Assembly (NCBI RefSeq): GCF_003841465.1
Contig: NZ_REFZ01000003.1
Span: forward strand, 186,001-250,000
DNA length: 64,000 bases
Reading direction: 5' to 3'
From: Natrarchaeobius oligotrophus
GTDB taxonomy: Archaea; Halobacteriota; Halobacteria; Halobacteriales; Natrialbaceae
Shown here: positions 18,974 through 28,793 of the stretch, piece after piece
Layout of the letters: each line of letters begins with the position of its first letter
How positions within the stretch are numbered: the first letter of the stretch is position 1
Translations under genes and position numbers: made by a program
Notes under the pieces: model-generated
Seen by the model: the letters and a program-made list of their open reading frames with translations, nothing else
Database searches by the model: none
Told to the model about the DNA's origin: nothing

Positions 18974-19741
18974 TCACACCCACCGGAGGTAGTGATTCCG
19001 AAGGAGTCGAAGTGCTCGGTCGAGGGCGATGCCGATCAGCATGATCGCGATGATCGTCGCGTATACCTGGGTCGGATCGAACGTTCGGACGCCCTCGATT
19101 TCCAGTGCGCCGAGTCCGCCGCCGCCAGCGACCATCTCGAAGACGAACGTGATGATCAGCGAGAGTGGGAGCGCGATCTGAAGCCCCGTAACGATGCCCG
19201 GCGACGCCGCCGGGAAGACGACTCGCCAGAGGAGGCGTCGGTCGCTCGTCCCCATCATTCTGGCGGACCGAATGTAGTTCTTGTCGATCCGTTGTGCGCT
19301 GTTTCGCGCGTTGACCGCGATCGGCCAGAACGTTCCGATGGCCACCATGATGATCTTGGATTGATCCCCGATTCCGAACCAGAGCATGAACACTGGGACG
19401 AGCGCGATGATGGGGATCGGGTACCCGATCTTGATGATCGGATCGAAAAACCACTCCGCGACGGCGTTTCTCGCGATGAGGATTCCGACGAGTATCCCGA
19501 AGACGGTACCGATCACCAATCCGACGAGCGCCCGGCGAAGCGTGAGGTACGAGTGATAGGGAATCTCGCCGGACAGGGTTAGTTCGACGAATCGTGCGAG
19601 GACGTCCGACAGCGGCGGAAGGTAGTAGTAGTACACGAGCCCCATCTGGGCGACCGCTTCCCAGAGGACGAGAAAGATAATCAGTGAGTAAATGGATTTC
19701 GTGAACGTCACTACGTCGTCTCTGGCGTACGTTACGTCCAT
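18974..19741 (-). CDS. ABC transporter permease, NitT/TauT type (second subunit)
   Basis: The 255-residue permease has about six membrane helices and the BPD_transp_1 signature loop, recognisable as RSARMMGTSDRRLLWRVVFPAA before the last helices. It resembles the SsuC/TauC/ThiX group. Its start overlaps the 3' end of the neighbouring permease gene by 10 bases, so the two are translationally coupled and probably form a heterodimeric channel. The imported compound is unknown. Confidence 0.9.
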   Translation of the reverse strand: MDVTYARDDVVTFTKSIYSLIIFLVLWEAVAQMGLVYYYYLPPLSDVLARFVELTLSGEIPYHSYLTLRRALVGLVIGTVFGILVGILIARNAVAEWFFDPIIKIGYPIPIIALVPVFMLWFGIGDQSKIIMVAIGTFWPIAVNARNSAQRIDKNYIRSARMMGTSDRRLLWRVVFPAASPGIVTGLQIALPLSLIITFVFEMVAGGGGLGALEIEGVRTFDPTQVYATIIAIMLIGIALDRALRLLRNHYLRWV

Positions 19742-20523
19742 ACGACCACCCTGTCACGAGCGATTTCGAACCCGGTGACGAACGCGTACGCGACCGCGGA
19801 GATGACCACGATGTTGGCGAACATCAAAGAATAGTTCCCGACCTGTCCGGCCTCGAGAATGAGGTACCCGATCCCCTCGTACGACGCGACGAGTTCCGCG
19901 CTCACGAGCGCGATGAACGCGATCGGAATGGCCTGTCTGATCCCGGTGAGAATGTGCGGAATCGTCGCCGGAATCACGACTTTTCGAAGGAGTTCCCATC
20001 CCTCCGTTCCCATCATCTTCGCCGACCAGACGAGGTTCTGATCGACGTCGCCGGCGGCGTTGTATGAGTTCATAATGATCGGAAGCAGACACGCGAGAAA
20101 GACAACTAATACCGCGGGCCCGGTCCCAACGCCGAGCCAGAGCATCGCCAGCGGAACCAACGCGACCTTCGGAATCGGATACAGCATCGACAGGAAGACG
20201 TCGAAGAAGTTTTCGATCGGAGCCGAGCGTGCCATTCCGATTCCCAGGACGACTCCCACGGCTATGCTCAGGCCCAGTCCGACTCCAAATCGGAACAGCG
20301 AAACGAAGAGGTGCGAGAATATCTCACCGGTAGCGAGCAGATCGGCGATCTGTACGGAAACTGTAACGGGGGACGGCAAGACATCGGCGGGAACGGCGGT
20401 ACCGCTCGCGAATTCCCAGAGGACGACGACGATCGCGAGGGGAATCCAGTCGACGATAAGCCGGGTAGCGTGTTGAAAACGTCGCGGAAGTACGCCGAGC
20501 GAACCGGTGTCTGCGTGGGCCAC
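19732..20523 (-). CDS. ABC transporter permease, NitT/TauT type (first subunit)
   Basis: The 263-residue membrane protein has six predicted helices, with the ABC-contact loop WSAKMMGTEGWELLRKVVIPA. It is paralogous to the next gene downstream, with which it overlaps by 10 bases, and starts two bases after the ATPase stop. Together they form the transmembrane part of the importer. Confidence 0.9.
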   Translation of the reverse strand: MAHADTGSLGVLPRRFQHATRLIVDWIPLAIVVVLWEFASGTAVPADVLPSPVTVSVQIADLLATGEIFSHLFVSLFRFGVGLGLSIAVGVVLGIGMARSAPIENFFDVFLSMLYPIPKVALVPLAMLWLGVGTGPAVLVVFLACLLPIIMNSYNAAGDVDQNLVWSAKMMGTEGWELLRKVVIPATIPHILTGIRQAIPIAFIALVSAELVASYEGIGYLILEAGQVGNYSLMFANIVVISAVAYAFVTGFEIARDRVVVWT

Positions 20524-20525
20524 GG

Positions 20526-21311
20526 CTACGGTTGCACCTCTGGCTGGGTTTCCTCTCGGAGTGACTTCCAGACGGAGTTTTTCGTCGTCACGAACTTATC
20601 CGATGTGATGATCTCCTCTCGGTCGAGCGACCGATCCAGATCGAACGGTACGACCGTCTTTTTGGTCCCCGGACGCCGCGTCATAATCATCACGCGTTCG
20701 GAGAGATACACGGCCTCTTCGACGTCGTGGGTGATGAACACGACCGTCTTCTCGAGATCCCGCCAGATATCGAGCAGCTGATCCTGCAGGGACTCTCGAA
20801 GCGGCTGATCGAGCGCTCCGAACGGCTCGTCCATGAGAAGGATCTTCGGATCGTACGCCAGGGTACGTGCGATCGCGACGCGCTGTTTCATTCCGCCCGA
20901 GAGTTCCTTCGGGTACCGGTCCTCGAACCCCCCGAGATCCATCATGTCGATGTATCGCTGTGCGGTCGATCGGCGTTCCTCCTTCGACACGCCCTGCTCT
21001 TCGAGTCCGTAGGTGACGTTTTCCATCACCGTCCGCCAGGGGAACAGTGCGTAGTCCTGAAACACGACACCTCGATCCGTTCCCGGACCGTCGATCGGTT
21101 CGCCGTCGACCGAGATCGTTCCGTCGGTCGTCTCGAGAAACCCGGCGATCAGATACAGTAACGAACTCTTTCCACACCCGCTCGGGCCGACGACGCCGAC
21201 GAACTCGCCGCTGTCGATGTCGAACGAGAGATCTTCGATCGCTTTCGTCTTCTCGGCTCCGTCGTCGTAAACCTTCTCGAGGTTTGAGATGGAGATGTCT
21301 CCGTCACTCAT
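20526..21311 (-). CDS. ABC transporter ATP-binding protein, NitT/TauT (SsuB/TauB) type
   Basis: The 261-residue ATPase contains Walker [11 protein letters not shown]-loop [10 protein letters not shown], signature [13 protein letters not shown], Walker [13 protein letters not shown] and the switch His in FITHD. The family imports nitrate, sulfonates, taurine, or thiamine precursors. I chose the ATG at 21309-21311 over a TTG two codons upstream. It precedes the two permease genes with 2-base spacing and an overlap, forming a compact three-gene unit. Confidence 0.93.
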   Translation of the reverse strand: MSDGDISISNLEKVYDDGAEKTKAIEDLSFDIDSGEFVGVVGPSGCGKSSLLYLIAGFLETTDGTISVDGEPIDGPGTDRGVVFQDYALFPWRTVMENVTYGLEEQGVSKEERRSTAQRYIDMMDLGGFEDRYPKELSGGMKQRVAIARTLAYDPKILLMDEPFGALDQPLRESLQDQLLDIWRDLEKTVVFITHDVEEAVYLSERVMIMTRRPGTKKTVVPFDLDRSLDREEIITSDKFVTTKNSVWKSLREETQPEVQP

Positions 21312-21830
21312 CGACAACCATTTTGATTTTCGAGAAGACAGCTGAATTGTCTATTCCAATAGATGAAATGACATCTTGGGATGTAATTCCGTATCACGGT
21401 CCTATCGTTCGAGAGACGCTCTATAAAAGATTTCCCCGAGCGACCTTCGAATCGCCGGGTATCGTGATAGATAAAACCATTTGGTCGGGAATCGTGCCGC
21501 ATCGGCCGGCACGTTCTGGAGTCAATCGACGGAAAATTACGTTCCGCTGAAACGAACCATGATATTCGTAACGTCGGTGTCGACGATCGGTACGCGGCGA
21601 CCCGTGATCGAAGCGGATCCTCGGTATTAGCGATGTGTACATCGAGAAATGATGGATTCCGTTCCATAATAATGTATTTATCTTCCGGCGGGATTTTGAG
21701 GACCGGGGCGACTTGAAAGGTTAATTGAACCTACTCTTGTTTTATTATCGTACGACGCGCCGGTCCTGTGACGAGCGAACTCGCGTGCCGCTTCGGTAGT
21801 CCGGTGATAGCTGACGAGCACACCGCGGGC
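21312..21830. other. 519-bp intergenic region upstream of the ABC transporter genes
   Basis: AT-rich for this genome and without a credible gene; a minus-strand frame across 21308-21667 has unconstrained composition. It should hold the promoter of the transporter unit. Candidate boxes on the minus strand lie near 21420-21430 (CTTTTATAG) and 21340-21360. A TAATAATGTATTTAT stretch occurs at 21667-21681. Confidence 0.4.
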
Positions 21831-23510
21831 CTAGTCGATCGACATCTCGCCCATCGTTCGGTGGCGAACCTCCGGATTCACCCTGCAATCGACGACAACG
21901 GGTCCATTCAACTCCGCGGTTAGTTCCGCTTCGATCGCTTCGACGTCGTCCACCGAACGAACGGTGTGTGCCTCGGCGCCCATGTCGATCGCGAGCTCCT
22001 CGAAGTCTGGCGCCCGAATCTTTCCGACCGAACCGGAGTAGCCGCGCGTTTTCCCCATGTGATACTCGGCCCCGAGCGCGTCGTCGTTCATCACCACGAC
22101 GATCATCGGGACGTCGTGTCGAGCCGCCGTATCCAGTTCCGGGAGGGACATCATCAGCCCGCCGTCACCGCAGAAGACGATGCACGTTCGGTCGTCCTCG
22201 GCGAGTGCGGCGCCGATCCCGACCGGAAGTCCCTGTCCGAGCGCGAGGAAATCGACCAACCACGTCAGTCGATCCGTCGGATCGATCGTCAAACCATCGA
22301 AGACCCACCCGCAGAAGTGGCCAACGTCAGAGTACACGAGCCGGTCGTCCGGCAACGCGTCGTCGAGCGCCCCGATCAACTCGCGTGGATCGACGGTTCC
22401 GGGTCGGTCTTCGAACGCCCGATCCGTCGTGGGCGAGCTGTCCTCGATACGCCGTCGAACCCGGTCGGTCCAGAACTCCCCCGAACGATCGATTCCGAAG
22501 CTCTCGAGTTGCTCGCGGAATGCCTCGGCCGTTATCTTCGCGTCACCGACGATCCCCACGTCAACGTCGGTGTAGCGGCCGATGTTGGTCGGTTCGGTAT
22601 CCACGTGGACGACGTTCGCGTCCTCCGAAAGGAGGTGGCCCTTGTCGACCGTGTGGTGATTCAAACTGCACCCGAGCGCGAGCACGAAGCCGGTTTCGCT
22701 CAGGTACTCGTTCGCGAGTCCGGTTCCGAGATCGCCCGCAAACCCGAGCGAGTAGGGATGGTCGGAGAAGTAGCCATTGGCCTGAAGGGTGGTTACCAGG
22801 TAGGCGTTCATCCGTTCCGCCAGTTGTTCGATCTCGGCTTTCGCGTTGGCGCGAACGGCTCCCCGTCCGGCGACGATGATCGGCGCTTTCGTCGCGTCCG
22901 AGTCGAGGTACGCGTCGAGAGCCTCCTCGAGTTTCGTCTCGTCGGGATGGGTCCGTGCGTCCTGACGTCCGGTCCCAGGCGTGGCGTACTCCTCCAGGAT
23001 GGACGTCTCCGAGAGGTCGCTCTCAAGGACGTCGATCGGTACCTGGACGGCGATCGGACCGTCGCCGGCCCGGATGCGCCGAAACACGTCCGCTAGCGCC
23101 GAAAGGAGCACGTCGGGAGATCTGATCGACTCGACCTCACCAGCCATCGATCGTAGAAACGCCTCCTGTTGAAACCCCTTTCCGTCGTGGGTCGCGGTGA
23201 GACGAGTCTCGGGGACCAGATACAGCACGTCGGAGCCGTAATTGTTGGCCCCCTGTAACGCCGTGCCCGTCTGGGCGATCGCCGGACCACGACCGACGAT
23301 ACAGACGCCGATGCCGTCGTCGGCTCGAGAATAGCCGTCGGCCATGGCGGCGGCACCCTGTTCGTGCCGGCAGTGAACGACGCGAATCCCGTCCCCCCGG
23401 TTGTCCTGGATTTCGGAGAGGATCGGAATGATCTCCTCCGAGGCGAGGGAAAAGACGGTGTCGACGCCTTCGTTTTCGAACAGTTCGACGATTCCCTCGT
23501 GCGCCTTCAT
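21831..23510 (-). CDS. Thiamine-diphosphate-dependent enzyme, acetolactate synthase-like
   Basis: The 559-residue protein has the three domains of the POX/ALS family. The N-terminal Pyr domain carries the catalytic Glu in CRHEQGAAAMADGY (about residue 49); a central domain with GRGAVRANAKAEIEQLAERM follows; the C-terminal PP domain has the ThDP/Mg motif from GDGGLMMS to VVVMND. It is not clearly acetolactate synthase: no regulatory subunit is nearby, and relatives include benzoylformate decarboxylase, sulfoacetaldehyde acetyltransferase and phosphonopyruvate decarboxylase. It lies between a substrate-binding protein and the ABC transporter genes, so it probably acts on the imported compound or its product (inference). 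Confidence 0.85.
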   Translation of the reverse strand: MKAHEGIVELFENEGVDTVFSLASEEIIPILSEIQDNRGDGIRVVHCRHEQGAAAMADGYSRADDGIGVCIVGRGPAIAQTGTALQGANNYGSDVLYLVPETRLTATHDGKGFQQEAFLRSMAGEVESIRSPDVLLSALADVFRRIRAGDGPIAVQVPIDVLESDLSETSILEEYATPGTGRQDARTHPDETKLEEALDAYLDSDATKAPIIVAGRGAVRANAKAEIEQLAERMNAYLVTTLQANGYFSDHPYSLGFAGDLGTGLANEYLSETGFVLALGCSLNHHTVDKGHLLSEDANVVHVDTEPTNIGRYTDVDVGIVGDAKITAEAFREQLESFGIDRSGEFWTDRVRRRIEDSSPTTDRAFEDRPGTVDPRELIGALDDALPDDRLVYSDVGHFCGWVFDGLTIDPTDRLTWLVDFLALGQGLPVGIGAALAEDDRTCIVFCGDGGLMMSLPELDTAARHDVPMIVVVMNDDALGAEYHMGKTRGYSGSVGKIRAPDFEELAIDMGAEAHTVRSVDDVEAIEAELTAELNGPVVVDCRVNPEVRHRTMGEMSID

Positions 23511-23667
23511 CGAATATCACCACGTCCGGATGGGGCGACGAGTTCGATTCGAGCGCGGGTGTTTCGGTCGGGTTTGTGAGTTCGAAGTGTCATAACGCAG
23601 TATACCGCGTGCAGTTTCGATCAGTGCCTGTCGAGGTCGATCCGGTGACGTCGTCAGTTCGTCACGT

Positions 23668-24690
23668 TCACGGCAGGTACTCGTTCGTAACGTGGTCGTC
23701 GACGGTGATTCCCTCGTCGATGAACTCGGATTCGACCAGCCGGTCGACGACCTCTTGCAATCGCGGGATGTCGAGTCGTCCGTCCTGTGGCCGGTAAAAG
23801 TCCTCCTCGGTGAGGTAGTACAGGTCGAGCAGGTCCTCAGGGATGTCGAACTCCTCGCTCACCAGCGAGACGACATCGTCACGATTGTCGTCGTCGTAAA
23901 TGTACTCGAGGAGGTTGACGTAGTCTTCCAGGAAGTACTCCACGACGTCTTCGTTACCGTCCAGGAACTCGTTTCGCGCGGCGAGGAACGTGAAATCGTA
24001 CTGCTCGTCCCAGACGTCCGTCGAATCGAACACGAGTTCGACGCCGCCTTCCGCCTCTTCTGCGTGTGCGAAAATCGGGACGAATATTCCCGCGTCGATC
24101 CGACCGTCCCGAAGGGCCGAACCGATCGCGGGGAACTCGATTTCCACCCACTCGACGTCTTCGTCCGGGTCCAGACCGAACTCCTCGAGGCCCAGTTCAC
24201 AGATCGCGTGAACGCCGGTCCCGACCGCGTTAACGCCGAACTCGGCCCCCTCTAGATCCTCGGGTTCGGAGATGTCCGAATCTTCGAGCGTGAGTATCTC
24301 CCACGGCTTATAGTCCGGGTGCGCGTCGCGCGCCTCCGTTACGATTCCGGTTAGCCCGCCGGGAACCGCTTCCTGCGAGATCGACTGGGGAAAGCTCGCG
24401 TAGGCGACGTTTCCGATCTGCAACTCGCCGGCCGAAAGCTGGTTGATCACCTGAGGCGATCCTTCCGCCGCGTTGACGGTCAGGTCGTACTCTGACCCCA
24501 TGTTTTCGCCCACCGCATCCGCGATCTCGTCGATTTCGAACAACGAAACCGGCTCCGTGAGAGGATCGACGATACCTACCTGTAGTTCCGTATCGTCATC
24601 ACCACCCATACAGCCAGCAATAACACTAGAGATACCAACAGTTCCACCGAGTGCGGTTCGCTTCACGAACTGTCGCCGATTGGTTGGCAT
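23668..24690 (-). CDS. ABC transporter substrate-binding lipoprotein, NitT/TauT (NMT1-like) type
   Basis: The 340-residue protein starts with a Tat signal (NRRQFVKR, then a hydrophobic stretch) ending in a lipobox VIAGC, so it should be exported folded and anchored by lipid outside the cell. The mature part shows the two-lobe type II binding fold with INQLSAGELQIGNVAYASFP and LEGAEFGVNAVGTGVHAICEL, typical of SsuA/NMT1 proteins. It is presumably the receptor for the ABC importer encoded downstream. The ligand is unknown. A TATA box lies 28 bases before the ATG, so the transcript is probably leaderless. Confidence 0.9.
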   Translation of the reverse strand: MPTNRRQFVKRTALGGTVGISSVIAGCMGGDDDTELQVGIVDPLTEPVSLFEIDEIADAVGENMGSEYDLTVNAAEGSPQVINQLSAGELQIGNVAYASFPQSISQEAVPGGLTGIVTEARDAHPDYKPWEILTLEDSDISEPEDLEGAEFGVNAVGTGVHAICELGLEEFGLDPDEDVEWVEIEFPAIGSALRDGRIDAGIFVPIFAHAEEAEGGVELVFDSTDVWDEQYDFTFLAARNEFLDGNEDVVEYFLEDYVNLLEYIYDDDNRDDVVSLVSEEFDIPEDLLDLYYLTEEDFYRPQDGRLDIPRLQEVVDRLVESEFIDEGITVDDHVTNEYLP

Positions 24691-24714
24691 AGGTGGAAAG
24701 TCATGATTGATATA

Positions 24715-24722
24715 GTTATAAG
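24715..24722 (-). promoter_or_regulatory. TATA box of the substrate-binding protein gene
   Basis: On the minus strand CTTATAAC is centred 28 bases before the ATG at 24690, placing the transcription start at or next to the start codon. Confidence 0.65.
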
Positions 24723-25223
24723 TATGGTGTGCTTTCCCACCTCAGCCTCTGAAATTAGACCAGAGCTGAATTTGTGTGTTGATAGTCCAACCACTTCCCA
24801 TTCAGTCAAGTAAAACACACTTCTTCTGCTTCGACGAAACGGGACGGTACGAAGAAGGGAGATCGAGTTCGATATTTGACAAATGTTCGTTTGTATCGTA
24901 GAAGGTCAGCTTCTCAGACGGATTTTGCTCCCTCCTCGAGGCGACGGTCGCCGTCGAAACGGCGGACGGATCCGCTACGCGATAGCGTAATCGCTGACCG
25001 GAACAATCGAGACGGCGGCTCGGGGAAAATCCCTCGTCACAAGGGGCTCGGAGGGGGTAACTTTTCGTCACGGCCGCCGACGGATCGTAGTCGACGGAGG
25101 GGTTTCGGTCTGTCGCTTCCCCGCTCGAGGGCGCGACGCATCGGCGGAAGGGCCGCGCCGTCGGACGGCGGAGACTCGAGCCGGTCGTGCGGACGAATCC
25201 GGCGACGGCGCCGAACCAGCCGG
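24723..25223. other. 500-bp region between two minus-strand operons
   Basis: No supported gene. The left part (24740-24910) is AT-rich; a minus-strand frame at 24802-25227 ends in it but has no family features. GC rises to the genome norm by about 24940. It probably contains upstream control sequence of the binding-protein gene and the 3' end of the Nudix/eIF2B-like transcript. Confidence 0.4.
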
Positions 25224-26603
25224 TCACCGATCTCGCCAGCCCTCGAGTTCGCGCAACTCGTCGACGACGGCGGTCACGTCGTCGGTCTCGAGTGCGCCAC
25301 GTTCCGTGACGAGTTCGGTGACGCAGTCGGCGGGCGTGACGTCGAACGTCGGGTTGGCGACGTCGATCGCGGCGTCGCCGTCGTAGATCGCCGATCGATC
25401 GCCCGACTCGAGGTTCACCGCGTCCCGCGTCGAGAGCTTGTCGGTCGCGGCGACGACCGTCACCGGGACGCCCTCGCGCGCGGCGGCGACGGCCACGCCC
25501 CTGGTTCCGGTCTTGTTCACCACGCTCCCGTCCGGCAGGACGGTGTCCGCGCCGACGACGACGCGGTCGACGTCCGCGGTCGCGAGGACGTGCGCCGCCG
25601 CGGCGTCGGCGTGGAGCGTCACCGGACAGCCGATTCCGTCGTCGTCAGCGAACGACTCGGCGACCGCGGTCCCTTCCCCTGCGGGCCGGGATTCGGCGAC
25701 GAAGATCCGGGACGGCTCGCCCGCCCGGAGGGCCGAGCGAACGGTTCCCGATCGCGAGAGCGTCAGAACGCTCCCCTCGAGGCGGTCGCCGGCGGCCGCC
25801 GCCGCGTCGTCGTCGGCCGCGAGCGCGCGTTCGATCCCCGAGAGAGCCGACGCGAGGACGTCGGCAGCGTCGGCGGGGGCGGCGGTCGCCGCCGCGTCGG
25901 CCGCGTCGTTCGCGTCCGTTTCGTCCGCGTTTCGATCCGTCGCGTCGGCCATCGTCCGGTTGACCCGGTTTCGAAGGACGGCCATCGAGGGGCGTGCTTC
26001 GAGCAGGCGGCCGGCGAGTTCGGCGAGTTCGTCCCACTCGCCCGCCGGGTCAACGCCGAGTTCCGCTCGCTCCGCAAGGAGCACCCCCGCCCGATCGCGA
26101 AGGACCTCGAGCGCCCGGATCGACAGCGCCGCCGCGCCGCGTTCGTCGTCGGCTGCGATGGTGCGGACGGTCGGCGCGACGCGCTCGTAGGCCGTCCAGA
26201 GACGCGGAACGGTCGTCCGATCGTCGGTCGAATCGACGATCGCGGTCGGATGGACCCACTCGCACTCGTCGTGTTCGTCGCTCAGTTCGACCGCGCGCGA
26301 GTCGCACTCGAACAGGAACGGGTGGACGATCCACTCCCGTCCGAGCTCGTCGTCTTCGAACGTGACCGGCCGTCCCGACCGGACGAACGCGACCCCGTCG
26401 GCGAGTCCGGTCTCCTCGCGAATCTCAGTCCGGACCTGTTCGTCGGGCCGTCCCTCCGCGAAACCGGAGACGCCGCCCCACTGGCCGGCGTACGTGCCGA
26501 CGACATCGCTTCGTCGCAGGAGCAACACCTCCGCACCGTTTCGCAGGAAGGCCGTGACGACGTGGCTCGCCCCCGCGTCGTCTCCGTCCGTCGAATCGTT
26601 CAT
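25224..26603 (-). CDS. Nudix hydrolase fused to an eIF2B-alpha/ribose-1,5-bisphosphate isomerase-like domain
   Basis: The 459-residue protein has two domains. Residues 10-130 form a Nudix domain; the box is seen as GFAEGRPDEQVRTEIREETG, with all catalytic Glu residues. Residues 150-459 match the eIF2B alpha/beta/delta and R15P/MTR isomerase fold: RPSMAVLRNRVNR, the catalytic-type DRVVVGADTVLPDGSVVNKTGT and a C-terminal PTFDVTP with D preceding. An Ala/Asp/Thr-rich low-complexity segment inserts near residues 222-248. The second domain suggests a sugar-phosphate isomerase of nucleotide salvage (AMP phosphorylase pathway); the Nudix part would hydrolyse a nucleotide-linked substrate. The ATG at 26601-26603 gives MNDSTDGDD. 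Confidence 0.85.
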   Translation of the reverse strand: MNDSTDGDDAGASHVVTAFLRNGAEVLLLRRSDVVGTYAGQWGGVSGFAEGRPDEQVRTEIREETGLADGVAFVRSGRPVTFEDDELGREWIVHPFLFECDSRAVELSDEHDECEWVHPTAIVDSTDDRTTVPRLWTAYERVAPTVRTIAADDERGAAALSIRALEVLRDRAGVLLAERAELGVDPAGEWDELAELAGRLLEARPSMAVLRNRVNRTMADATDRNADETDANDAADAAATAAPADAADVLASALSGIERALAADDDAAAAAGDRLEGSVLTLSRSGTVRSALRAGEPSRIFVAESRPAGEGTAVAESFADDDGIGCPVTLHADAAAAHVLATADVDRVVVGADTVLPDGSVVNKTGTRGVAVAAAREGVPVTVVAATDKLSTRDAVNLESGDRSAIYDGDAAIDVANPTFDVTPADCVTELVTERGALETDDVTAVVDELRELEGWRDR

Positions 26604-26735
26604 ACCTGAGCCGACGACGGCTCGCGAGGAATCGCTTTCGGGACGACGACGGACGGGCGTGGTGTGGAGCAGTCGGTAATTTCCGGGCGACGACATGCAC
26701 GATTTAAGCCCCTCGACTCGAAAGCGAACGTATCG

Positions 26736-28793
26736 ATGGTACGTGAGGAACTGACCGGCGACGATGTGACAGCGCTCGAAGCCGGCGACGACGTCCGGAT
26801 CGGCGTCGACGTCGGCGGGACCTTCACCGACGTGGCGCTCTCGCTCGAGGACCGGCTCGTCACCGCGAAGGTGGCGACCACAGCCGACCAGCACGTCGGC
26901 GTCCTCGAGGGAATCCGAAAGGCCTGCGACGACGCCGGCGTCGAGCCCAGCGAGGTCGACGACTTCGCTCACGCCACGACCGTCTCGGTCAACGCGCTGC
27001 TCGAGCGCGGCGGAGCGAACACCGCGCTGGTCACCACGGCCGGCTTTCGCGACGTCCTCGAGATCGGTCGTCAAGATCGGCCGAGCCTGTACGACCTCGA
27101 GGCGGAAAAACCGGAACCGCTGGTGCCGCGGGAGCGGCGCTTCGAGGTCGACGAGCGGACGACGCCGGCGGGCGTCGAGCGGGGGGTCGATCCCGAAGAC
27201 GTGCGCGCGCTCGCGGCGACGATCCGCGAGCGCGACGTCGAGGCAGTCGCCGTCTGTCTGCTTCACTCCTACGCCGATCCCGAGAACGAGCGTATCGTCG
27301 CGGAGACGCTCCGCAAGGAGGTCTCGGTGCCGGTGTCTGCCTCTCACGAGGTGCTCGCGGAGTTTCGTGAGTTCGAGCGAACGTCGACGACGACCGTCGA
27401 CGCCTACGTCCGGCCGGCGATCGACGACTACCTCGGTCGACTCGTCGAGGCGGCCGCGGACGACGGCCTTCCGGAGCCGCGGATCATGCAGGCCAACGGC
27501 GGCGTCGCCGATCCCGAAACGGTTCGGACTCACGCGGTGACGACGACGCTTTCGGGTCCCGCCGCCGGCGTCGTCGGCGCGGCGGCGACCGTCGACGACG
27601 CGACGGTCGAGGGGCTGGTCACGTTCGACATGGGCGGCACCTCGAGCGACGTGAGTCTCGTTCGCGACGGGCGGGCCGAGCGGACGACCGACGCCGAAAT
27701 CGACGGACTGCCGATCCGGACGCCGATGGTCGACGTGAACACCGTCGGCGCGGGCGGGGGCTCGGTCGCCTGGGTCGACGGCGGCGGCGCGTTGCGCGTC
27801 GGGCCGCATTCGGCCGGTGCCGATCCGGGCCCGGCCTGCTACGACCGGGGCGGCACGGAGCCGACAGTCACCGACGCGAACGTCGTTCTCGGCTACATCG
27901 GGCCGGAGACCGCCCTCGGCGGCGAGATGACGCTCGAGGTCGAGGCGGCCCGCGACGCGATGGCCGAACTGGCCGACGACGCCGGCCTCGAGGGACCGCT
28001 CGAGGCGGCTCACGGCGTCTACCGCGTCGCGAACGCGACGATGACGCGAGCGATCCGGTCGGTGACGGTCGAGCGCGGCCACGATCCCCGCGAGTTCGCG
28101 CTCGTGGCCTTCGGCGGCGCGGGGCCGATGCACGCGGCGGCGCTCGCCGAGGCGCTCGAGATCGACCGCGTCGTCGTCCCGCGGCCCGGCGGCGTCCTCT
28201 CGGCGTTCGGCCTGCTCGCGGCCGACGAGAGCTACGACGCCGTTCGGACCGTCGGCGTCGAACTCGCGTCGGCCGACGTCGACGACCTCGAGGGCGTCTA
28301 CGAGGAGCTGATCGACGACGTGCTCGCGGCGGCGTCCGATCCCGATCGGGCCCGTCTCGAGCGGGCGGCCGACTGTCGCTACGGCGGCCAGAGCTTCGAG
28401 TTGACCGTGTCGGTCGACGACGCGTTCGATCGCCGAACGATCGCGAGGCGGTTTCACGACGCTCACGAGCGAGCGTACGGCTACACCATGGACGAGTCGA
28501 TCGAGGTGGTCAACCTGCGCGCGACCGCGACGGTTCCGGGCGGCGATCCGGCCGTTCGCCACGACGGAGACGGCGGCGCGATGGCGGGAACCCGACAGGT
28601 CCACTTCTCCGAGACCGGCGCGTGGCAGACGACCGTCTACGACCGCGATCGCCTCGAGACCGGAGCGACGCTCTCGGGGCCGGCGATCCTCGAGCAAGCC
28701 GAGAGCACGGCGGTCGTGCCGCCGCGGTGGACGGGCGAGATCGGCGCGGACGGCGCACTCGAGATGCGGCCGACGGAGGTGGACGACCGATGA
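26736..28793 (+). CDS. hyuA: Hydantoinase/oxoprolinase subunit A
   Basis: The 685-residue protein is the ATP-binding subunit of the hydantoinase/5-oxoprolinase/acetone carboxylase family. Visible signatures: the ASKHA phosphate-binding loop GVDVGGTFTDVAL (near residue 24), HATTVSVNALLERGG, the second phosphate loop VTFDMGGTSSDVSLV, and GGGSVAWVDGGGALRVGP. It couples ATP hydrolysis to ring opening of a cyclic amide or to carboxylation. The ATG at 26736 is used; the longer frame to 26664 overlaps promoter sequence. hyuB starts inside its stop codon. Confidence 0.93.
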   Translation: MVREELTGDDVTALEAGDDVRIGVDVGGTFTDVALSLEDRLVTAKVATTADQHVGVLEGIRKACDDAGVEPSEVDDFAHATTVSVNALLERGGANTALVTTAGFRDVLEIGRQDRPSLYDLEAEKPEPLVPRERRFEVDERTTPAGVERGVDPEDVRALAATIRERDVEAVAVCLLHSYADPENERIVAETLRKEVSVPVSASHEVLAEFREFERTSTTTVDAYVRPAIDDYLGRLVEAAADDGLPEPRIMQANGGVADPETVRTHAVTTTLSGPAAGVVGAAATVDDATVEGLVTFDMGGTSSDVSLVRDGRAERTTDAEIDGLPIRTPMVDVNTVGAGGGSVAWVDGGGALRVGPHSAGADPGPACYDRGGTEPTVTDANVVLGYIGPETALGGEMTLEVEAARDAMAELADDAGLEGPLEAAHGVYRVANATMTRAIRSVTVERGHDPREFALVAFGGAGPMHAAALAEALEIDRVVVPRPGGVLSAFGLLAADESYDAVRTVGVELASADVDDLEGVYEELIDDVLAAASDPDRARLERAADCRYGGQSFELTVSVDDAFDRRTIARRFHDAHERAYGYTMDESIEVVNLRATATVPGGDPAVRHDGDGGAMAGTRQVHFSETGAWQTTVYDRDRLETGATLSGPAILEQAESTAVVPPRWTGEIGADGALEMRPTEVDDR

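Noticed and set aside
21308-21667. 119-residue minus-strand ORF upstream of the ABC ATPase
   Set aside because: Composition is unlike haloarchaeal proteins (few acidic residues), no motif, and it covers the expected promoter region.
21831-23510. Calling the ThDP enzyme acetolactate synthase (ilvB)
   Set aside because: No ilvN or other branched-chain genes nearby and the setting is a transporter cluster; the subfamily is left open.
24802-25227. 141-residue minus-strand ORF
   Set aside because: Arg/Ser/Pro-rich and without family features; spans a change in base composition.
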